Positions 55,319 to 64,000 of a stretch of DNA of 64,000 nt are shown piece by piece. The position numbers and the translations under genes were made by a program. The first letter of the stretch is position 1, and each line of letters begins with the position of its first letter. This DNA is from Moniliophthora roreri (Eukaryota; Basidiomycota; Agaricomycetes; Agaricales; Marasmiaceae). Where the stretch lies: the NCBI GenBank assembly GCA_001466705.2, contig LATX02000001.1, forward strand, positions 124,001 through 188,000. The letters are read 5' to 3'. The notes beneath the pieces were generated by a model. The model searched no databases. It was not told where the DNA came from and saw only the letters and a program-made list of their open reading frames with translations.

Positions 55319-56760
55319 TAATTTGTCTAAGATAAGACTAGTGGAAAACTACCCAAAAAGATAACCTCCAAAAGTCTAACTCAGTTTGTTGTGCAAGTGT
55401 GGATCGACGTGATCAGAGTTACTGCACTTAGAATGCCAACAAAACTCTTAGCTAGGTTGATTCTCTCTTATTGAAGTGTTCTACTTCAAAGTATTCACCT
55501 CCAGAGGAGTATATATGGTTTTAAAATGTTTTATATCACAAACACACACACAAAACACAAAGAACATGGTGCACAAAGCACAAACACAAGAGCTACAGTC
55601 CTGTACAAAGACTAAATAGCTGATATAGTCTGACCCTATGGAGTTCAAGACTTCTTCAAGATAACTACAGCACACACTGTACTGGAAAAGGTCCTAGACC
55701 TATTTCTACAAAGAGTTCAGTGCAGGCACACCCCTTGCTAAGACTCTAAGTGTGTTACAACCTGATATACACACAGGCCACACTCCAAGTGCCCAAGGCT
55801 CCTTCTTGGTGTAAAGTGTCTCTTAGAAAAGTGCTATAACACACTCAAGATGTTACTCTTATCTCTTATGATGCAAGTTCGTTATCAGATTCTATCTCTC
55901 TGGAGTCACTCAGGACCAATCTCCAGGGCCTGTAGTGAGGAAGCAAAACTGGAATGGCACACAAATTTATATACCAAACAAACTTGTCATGTATTCACAA
56001 TCAGAGAGGGGCAGAGTTACTTGAGTATGTACAAATATCTAACTGTCCTTATATATAGTCCAGGAATATATCTACAGAAAATTATAAATAATGTCTGATA
56101 ATTCAGGAAATGACAAATGAGTGACTGAGATACTAAAAGAGGGATTATTCAGATGTCATGGAGTCTGGCCACTAGGGTATCCAACCATATCTGCATGGGT
56201 ATCTATGCCTCCAGGCGTTCTAGACTCTATAATTTGTATTTTCTCTTTTCTAAGTCAGGTATCTATGAGCAGATGGCTGTATCCGTCCTGTCTTTTGACA
56301 GCCGGTCTTATTTAGGATTTCTTGCACATTAGATATTCTTCATATGTCTCATTGTATCTGTCTGTAGGTAGTAGATGTCCTTTGGAAGTGATTTCTGTCT
56401 TTCCGAGCAGGCTTTGTACCTAGTTTGCTTATCGCATATTGTTTAGGCGCTGGTGAATTCTTTATTAAGAGATTGCCTGCTTTGACTCTGATCCCTATAT
56501 TGACTTTGGAGGAGGATCATTCTATGATCATTCCTGTTCCAAGTCGTCTTTCTGTTTTGATGTCTCCTCTAAGTACCTCTGTACTGTTTGACTGCAGCTT
56601 GCACTTTGCAGATGTCATAGAAAAGTAAAGTAGAAGTTAAAATCCCATTAATAGCACTTTTGAGAGCTTGGTTAACTAGCCAATGTGTTCATTGGGCCAT
56701 AGTTAGATTCCCTACAGGTTTCGGGAGTGATCCGCTTTGGATCTGATACTTAGATAGGTT
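55319..56760. mobile_element. T1 element, left part with internal deletion
   Basis: Starts TAATTTGTCTAAG preceded by CCGT. Compared with 58712-60463 it lacks about 115 bp at 56,304 (after TTTTGACAGC). It is cut by the N at 56761. Confidence 0.75.
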
Positions 56761-56761
56761 N

Positions 56762-58711
56762 GCAACTGCATCTGCATGACCAGGATGCAAGAGTTGTACA
56801 AGATCACCCATTTGAAACACCTTCCACAGTGAATGTGAATTGATTACTACTGTTACCTTGTCATCGAACAGTATGTGGACCCTTCTCTTTGAGGTTCTCT
56901 GCACATAACCAATCACATGTCCACCAACCACAGGATGAGGAATGACAACAGTATGTTTTGGATCCTCCAAAGGTAAAAGTTTCTCTGACTCCCGCAACTT
57001 TTGTTGTTCATGCCAGTAGCAGATGGAGGTCTTGTGAAGAGTGAAGAACTAAGGATCATGCCAGGTGTAAGGCATTGGCTGATCCTCTGGGTATGTCTCT
57101 GTTTCTTGCAAGAGTCCTGGTCTAGACACTGTTCTGGACCTGAGGTACTCTTCCCTCACATTCTGGTTGAAGTAAGAGGTTGTGATGGAGTCAGCAACCT
57201 CTTGTGCCCACTCCCTTGCCAATGCTAGGATGTTGGTGTCACAAGCACCAGTAATATCCTGATGACCTTGCATGCATTCTGGATAGTGTATCTGGCAAAG
57301 TGTAGCATACTGTGCAAGTATATCAGTCACTCCTGACATGCCTGGCTTTGGTGCATAGGCAACTGCCTGCACAAGTTCCTTAGGCTGGAAGTCCCAAGTG
57401 TTGAGAATGGGAAGTCCTTCCAAACAGGACTGGACAACAGGATTTTGACAGGTGTAAAAATACCTTGTGAATTTGAAGGGGCATGTTTCAGCAGGTATGA
57501 CTGACATTACTGCATATTCCTGGAGCTCTAGCCCAGCTGTGAAAGAGCATCTCCCCAGATAAACTAACTTCTGTGGGCATCTTTCAGGTTCAGTATAGTG
57601 CTCCTCAGGAGCATTGTCAATATCACAGGTACAGTGAACCTTGAAATCATTTCCAAGCACTAAACCATGCCTGCTCAGATTGTCGACATCAACCAGACAA
57701 ACTGGAGGGTGTTGGGTGGTGCCCGCCTTGCTTTTGCCCTTGTTCTTCAACCCAAATGGACCTTTCTCCTTCTCCTAGAGCCATGCAGCAAGATCAATAT
57801 GCAGCACAACAATGACTCAGATGTATCATGCTGATGTTGATTTGTAAACAGTGTTGTCAAGCACAAGAGCAATGTCTCTGCAATATGTCTCTCTGTTCAC
57901 TTTCACCCACATTCCAAACTGAATGGAACCTACATGAGAAAGACTGAAGAGTGTGTTGTGCCAATCCTCAACAGCAACACTGGAGTGTAAAGGCACCACA
58001 TCAGTTGAGGAATGAGTAGGAAACCTCATGGCAGGAACTAGGCACAGAGCTTGTAGTACAACAGGGTCAGAGATTTTGAATTTGCTTTGGTAATACCACT
58101 TGAATGTGCTACACAAAGAGCTGATCTGTTGATCAGATCCTGCTCTACTATTGTCTATATGTGAGCATGGTGATGTGCAGAGTGTGGTTGGGTGTGATCA
58201 GAGTTACTGCACTTAGACTCTATTTGATGTTTGTGAACCAAATAAGTATGTATTTGTTTATCAACATAGAGACTATAAGAATATATTTGTTTAATAATTC
58301 ATTTTTATTGTGTGTTTTCTAATTTCTATTATCTCAATCAAGCCTAAATACAACAGCTAAGTGCGCTGAGGCGATGGTAATACTACTCTGAAGTGATAAC
58401 CCAAGTAATCAAAGACTACAGTACTCCTTGTACTGGATACAACCCTCTTGGTTGTGATTTGTAACACACTTAAGCCGGAAAACTTCTACTCTGGTAGCCT
58501 GAGCCCTCTCTAAGATGTGTCTACTCAATTTAGAACACACTTAAGCAGGAAAACTTTTACTCTCATAGCCTGAGCCCTCTCTAAGATGCATCAACACTAG
58601 CAAAACACTAGCTGCCTCCAGAAAGCCACTAAAACTTTCTGATACAAAGTCTTCTCTTGACTTGAAAATGACTATCTGCTAAAGTGCAGAACAAATATCT
58701 GGCTTTGCCGT
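56762..58711 (-). pseudogene. Second copy of the KOW-like relic and spacer
   Basis: Same sequence as 53,369-55,318 (offset 3,393), starting exactly after the N. All stops and open frames are the same, so this copy adds no independent evidence about the gene. The identity continues into the T1 element to about 59,515. Confidence 0.85.
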
Positions 58712-60463
58712 TAATTTGTCTAAGATAAGACTAGTGGAAAACTACCCAAAAAGATAACCTCCAAAAGTCTAACTCAGTTTGTTGTGCAAGTGTGGATCGA
58801 CGTGATCAGAGTTACTGCACTTAGAATGCCAACAAAACTCTTAGCTAGGTTGATTCTCTCTTATTGAAGTGTTCTACTTCAAAGTATTCACCTCCAGAGG
58901 AGTATATATGGTTTTAAAATGTTTTATATCACAAACACACACACAAAACACAAAGAACATGGTGCACAAAGCACAAACACAAGAGCTACAGTCCTGTACA
59001 AAGACTAAATAGCTGATATAGTCTGACCCTATGGAGTTCAAGACTTCTTCAAGATAACTACAGCACACACTGTACTGGAAAAGGTCCTAGACCTATTTCT
59101 ACAAAGAGTTCAGTGCAGGCACACCCCTTGCTAAGACTCTAAGTGTGTTACAACCTGATATACACACAGGCCACACTCCAAGTGCCCAAGGCTCCTTCTT
59201 GGTGTAAAGTGTCTCTTAGAAAAGTGCTATAACACACTCAAGATGTTACTCTTATCTCTTATGATGCAAGTTCGTTATCAGATTCTATCTCTCTGGAGTC
59301 ACTCAGGACCAATCTCCAGGGCCTGTAGTGAGGAAGCAAAACTGGAATGGCACACAAATTTATATACCAAACAAACTTGTCATGTATTCACAATCAGAGA
59401 GGGGCAGAGTTACTTGAGTATGTACAAATATCTAACTGTCCTTATATATAGTCCAGGAATATATCTACAGAAAATTATAAATAATGTCTGATAATTCAGG
59501 AAATGACAAATGAGTAACTGAAATACTAAAAGAGGGATTATTCAGATGTCATGGAGTCTGGCTACTAGGGTATCCAACCATATCTGCATGGGTATCTATG
59601 CCTCTAGGTGTTCTAGACTCTATAATTTGTATTTTCTCTTTTCTAAGTCGGGTATCTATGAGTGGATGGCTGTATCTGTCCTGTCTTTTGACAGCATTTC
59701 CCTTTTCTAGTACCTGCACATCAGCAGTCGCCTAGATGCCAAATTTTCCAAGGTTGGAACACACTGTTATTGTTCCAATCTCCTTTGACAATGCACTCTC
59801 GGTCTTACTTAGGATTTCTTGCACATTAGATATTCTTCATATGTCTCATTTCATCTGTCTGTAGATGGTGGATGTCCTTCGGAAGTGATTTCTGTCTTTC
59901 CGAGCAGGATTTGTACCTAGTTAGGTTATTGCATATTGTTTAGCCACTGGTGAATTCTTTATTAAGAGAACGCCTGCTTTGACTCTAATCCGTATATTGA
60001 CTTTGGAGGAGGATTGTTCTATGATTGTTCCTGTTCTAAGCTGTCTTTCTGTTTTGATGTCTCCTCTAAGTACCTCTGTACTGTTTGACTGCAGCTTGCA
60101 CTTTGCAGATGTCATAGAAAAGTAAAGTAGAAGTTAAAATCCCATTGATAGCACTTTTGAGAGCTTGGTTAACTAGCCAATGCATTCATTGGGCCATAGT
60201 TAGACTCCCTACAGGTTTCGGGAGTGATCTGCTTTGGATCTGATACTTAGATAGGTTAGAAAGTACAGCTTTGACACCTCTGTATAGCATATCGTATAGC
60301 TCTTCGTACTTTCTAAGGTACCACTGCTTCTCTAAGGCAATGACTAGCAGAGTGGGCTCACTCTAGCCCTTATTACCCATTAACTGGTGTTATATTAAAG
60401 TGTTCCGATTCAGAAATAGTGTAAAATGAATAAAAGTGGGTCTTTTCTAGGTTCGACATATTA
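58712..60463. mobile_element. Unnamed TIR element (family T1), second complete copy
   Basis: 1,752 bp from TAATTTGTCTAAG to GACATATTA, exactly the length of the copy at 32733. Flanks are CCGT (58708-58711) and CTGT (60464-60467), again a 4-bp duplication with one C/T change. Confidence 0.8.
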
Positions 60464-61501
60464 CTGTCACTATCAAGTTTGGTTTATAGTCTTATATCTC
60501 AACTAGGTCTACTCTGAGTCCCTAGGGCCTGACATAAGAAGGAAAATCTGATTGAATGTAATTTCTCTACACAAACAATAGCCACATACAAATATCATGC
60601 AGTGGTGGGGCAGATTTCTCTTGCTCCCACCTACAAAATGGCTGTCCTTATATACTGCTGGACACAAATATCTACAATAAAATTATAATAATAGGTATAT
60701 ATTGCACTGGTCACAGGAAAAATCACAAAATGAACATATATGGGTTCAGTCCCTTGTCACAATAGTAATCCTATACCATATATAGGTATGCAGGTCACCA
60801 ATAAATACAATCTCAGGTATCGGAAGCATGACTCAAGCTAGGCCCTCCATGCGGTATATGAGTATCTAGGTTTAGAATCTGTTGCTACTGTCTAGGAGTT
60901 CCTTATTCCATTTTTCAATGGTCAGAAATACTCTCAACTTCCATAGGAGTCATCGTGTATTTCCTTGTTCTGTTGATATGCATAACTTTTACCTTTTATT
61001 TCACATGCAAATAGAGAATATTTTGCACTTTTATCGTTGAAAATGACATAGATAAGGGAATTGAGGACTAGTGTTCGCCCTGAGCAGCTAGTCAAAGCTA
61101 GTAGAGAAAGATATAAAATATTAGTAGAGTAATGGTTGATGGTAGGCCATACAAGGGTACCTGACCACTGCTAGTATGCAAATAAACAGCGAATCTGAAC
61201 ACAGAGGAGCATCCCGAAATCTGTAGGGAAATATACCACATCACACCTCTCTATCAAAAGCATACCAAAGAGAATATTTTCACTTTTAATGATATTTCCA
61301 ATCTATACCCAACTTGAAGAAAGAATAAAAGCCTTCAATGATACACATACAAGAATATTATTGAGAAATGGATATGAAACAGAGGATGACAAATTATTGG
61401 CGAGGGATACTTGAGATACTGAATGTCAAATTGAAGAATGAAATAGATGATCAGCTACTGGAAGGGTGCCTGTATCATGGAAAAATGGAAGACAAAGCTG
61501 T
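60464..61501. repeat. Unassigned repeat followed by R3
   Basis: 60,464-60,973 is repeat sequence without ORFs seen again at 62,365-62,874. 60,974-61,501 is R3 (see 29,398). It ends at GCTGT, where a CACTA element begins. Confidence 0.7.
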
Positions 61502-61720
61502 CACTATGTACAAGGTGTTCTTTTAACATGGTTTTCTGATTGAGAAAACACTTAATCTTCTTGCAAAGAGAATTTTTATAAAACTATATATAAATTCTAA
61601 ATTTCAATTGTGTCCTCTCAACAAGAATATGCCTGGAGAATACTAAATTTTCAGCAGCAAAAGATATGGAATTTTCAAATTCTGAGAATTAATAGATAAT
61701 ACAATATATTAGAATAATTT
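61502..61720. mobile_element. CACTA-type element, left end, cut by an N
   Basis: Starts CACTATGTACAAGGTGTTC directly after the R3 sequence GCTGT and stops at the N at 61721. The R3 copy at 29,930 shows the site without the insertion. Confidence 0.85.
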
Positions 61721-61721
61721 N

Positions 61722-62364
61722 TGTGTTTAGATATTCTTTGTATGTCTTGTGGTATCTGTCTGTAAGTAGTGGATGTCCTTCAGAAGTGAGTTCCATCGTT
61801 CTGAGATGACCTTATACCTAGTTAGGTTATTGCATATTGTTTAGCCACTGGTGAATTCTTTATTAAGAGAACGCCTGCTTTGACTCTAATCCGTATATTG
61901 ACTTTGGAGGAGGATTGTTCTATGATTGTTCCTGTTCTAAGCTGTCTTTCTGTTTTGATGTCTCCTCTAAGTACCTCTGTACTGTTTGACTGCAGCTTGC
62001 ACTTTGCAGATGTCATAGAAAAGTAAAGTAGAAGTTAAAATCCCATTGATAGCACTTTTGAGAGCTTGGTTAACTAGCCAATGCATTCATTGGGCCATAG
62101 TTAGACTCCCTACAGGTTTCGGGAGTGATCTGCTTTGGATCTGATACTTAGATAGGTTAGAAAGTACAGCTTTGACACCTCTGTATAGCATATCGTATAG
62201 CTCTTCGTACTTTCTAAGGTACCACTGCTTCTCTAAGGCAATGACTAGCAGAGTGGGCTCACTCTAGCCCTTATTACCCATTAACTGGTGTTATATTAAA
62301 GTGTTCCGATTCAGAAATAGTGTAAAATGAATAAAAGTGGGTCTTTTCTAGGTTCGACATATTA
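61722..62364. mobile_element. T1 element, right-end fragment
   Basis: Starts after the N inside the family; its first 100 bases differ from the 59,820 region by several percent, then from 61,822 it matches 59,921 onward essentially exactly. Ends GACATATTA, then CTGT. Confidence 0.75.
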
Positions 62365-63402
62365 CTGTCACTATCAAGTTTGGTTTATAGTCTTATATCT
62401 CAACTAGGTCTACTCTGAGTCCCTAGGGCCTGACATAAGAAGGAAAATCTGATTGAATGTAATTTCTCTACACAAACAATAGCCACATACAAATATCATG
62501 CAGTGGTGGGGCAGATTTCTCTTGCTCCCACCTACAAAATGGCTGTCCTTATATACTGCTGGACACAAATATCTACAATAAAATTATAATAATAGGTATA
62601 TATTGCACTGGTCACAGGAAAAATCACAAAATGAACATATATGGGTTCAGTCCCTTGTCACAATAGTAATCCTATACCATATATAGGTATGCAGGTCACC
62701 AATAAATACAATCTCAGGTATCGGAAGCATGACTTAAGCTAGGCCCTCCATGCGGTATATGAGTATCTAGGTTTAGAATCTGTTGCTACTGTCTAGGAGT
62801 TCCTTATTCCATTTTTCAATGGTCAGAAATACTCTCAACTTCCATAGGAGTCATCGTGTATTTCCTTGTTCTGTTGATATGCATAACTTTTACCTTTTAT
62901 TTCACATGCAAATAGAGAATATTTTGCACTTTTATCGTTGAAAATGACATAGATAAGGGAATTGAGGACTAGTGTTCGCCCTGAGCAGCTAGTCAAAGCT
63001 AGTAGAGAAAGATATAAAATATTAGTAGAGTAATGGTTGATGGTAGGCCATACAAGGGTACCTGACCACTGCTAGTATGCAAATAAACAGCGAATCTGAA
63101 CACAGAGGAGCATCCCGAAATCTGTAGGGAAATATACCACATCACACCTCTCTATCAAAAGCATACCAAAGAGAATATTTTCACTTTTAATGATATTTCC
63201 AATCTATACCCAACTTGAAGAAAGAATAAAAGCCTTCAATGATACACATACAAGAATATTATTGAGAAATGGATATGAAACAGAGGATGACAAATTATTG
63301 GCGAGGGATACTTGAGATACTGAATGTCAAATTGAAGAATGAAATAGATGATCAGCTACTGGAAGGGTGCCTGTATCATGGAAAAATGGAAGACAAAGCT
63401 GT
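62365..63402. repeat. Second copy of the unassigned repeat plus R3
   Basis: Offset 1,901 from 60,464-61,501, with a single noticed difference (GACTTAAGC against GACTCAAGC near 62,731). Same junction to CACTA at the end. Confidence 0.8.
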
Positions 63403-64000
63403 CACTATGTACAAGGTGTTCTTTTAACATGGTTTTCTGATTGAGAAAACACTTAATCTTCTTGCAAAGAGAATTTTTATAAAACTATATATAAATTCTA
63501 AATTTCAATTGTGTCCTCTCAACAAGAATATGCCTGGAGAATACTAAATTTTCAGCAGCAAAAGATATGGAATTTTCAAATTCTGAGAATTAATAGATAA
63601 TACAATATATTAGAATAATTTCCATACTGAGAAAACATTAAATTTTCTCTGGTTGAAAATGCTCAGAAATTGCTGATAAGATAAGATGAAAATTCTACAT
63701 TTTCTATTGTGGGAAAGTCAGAGAAAACACTAGGAAAACACCAGGAAAATAGTAGGAAAATCATGTGAAAACACTATTTTAAAGCAGTTCTTAGATAGTT
63801 TTCATATAGTTTTCCTTTTGTATTTAACATGTTTCCTTTGATATAAAATTCAAAATCTTATATTTATTTTCTAAATGTTTTCTCACTATTTTATAAGGCA
63901 GAAAATTTAGTATATTTGTAATTAGAAAATTAAAGGATAATTCTATAATTTCATTATTATAAAATAATAAAAAAACACAGACTCTTCTGGAAATTAAAAT
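63403..64000. mobile_element. CACTA-type element, running off the window end
   Basis: Starts CACTATGTACAAGGTGTTC and follows the family for 598 bases to the window end; about 140 more bases would be needed to complete it. Confidence 0.85.

Overview
The window reads as a fungal genome scaffold, very probably an agaricomycete (mushroom-forming) basidiomycete. Genes carry many 40-65 nt GT-AG introns at conserved family positions, and the mobile elements (chromodomain Ty3/Gypsy, CACTA, hAT) are of types common in such fungi. No RNA gene and no prokaryotic feature was recognised.

Gene-dense part (1-14,279). In order: the 3' end of a DAHP synthase gene (+, shikimate pathway); a full-length ABC transporter of the STE6 / a-factor exporter type (+, 4 exons, about 1,417 aa); a secreted GMC oxidoreductase of aryl-alcohol-oxidase type (-, 12 exons, one apparent single-base frameshift in a homopolymer); a heavily deleted relic of the STE6-like gene that still carries its 3' UTR; thioredoxin reductase (+, 7 exons, 344 aa); and choline-phosphate cytidylyltransferase (+, 6 exons, 391 aa). 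These are independent housekeeping or secretory genes, not a pathway cluster.

Transposon island (about 14,400-64,000). Coding capacity falls abruptly and the rest is AT-rich repeat with nested insertions. A 20-bp-period minisatellite bounded by 36-bp inverted repeats (14,850-24,424) has been hit by a chromodomain Gypsy element (15,252-22,789, TSD CTATA) and by a non-autonomous hAT element (22,893-23,770, TSD ACTTACTG). The Gypsy element carries, besides gag and pol, an extra downstream ORF with two zinc-knuckle-like motifs. Further right are copies of an unnamed 1,752-bp family with short TIRs and an apparent 4-bp TSD, three CACTA insertions (two complete with TSDs ACC and AAT), a decayed second chromodomain Gypsy element (about 42,600-51,110) whose recognisable pol stops are mostly CGA-to-TGA changes, an opposite-strand relic of a zinc-cluster-like ORF beside it, and a decayed KOW-like gene (51,571-54,723).

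Assembly caution. Eleven single-N characters (26202, 28072, 30997, 34875, 36126, 37679, 38294, 38915, 45308, 56761, 61721) mark joins between contigs. Several are flanked by kilobase-scale near-identical duplications that begin or end exactly at the N, so the copy number and order of repeats after about 24 kb should not be taken literally.
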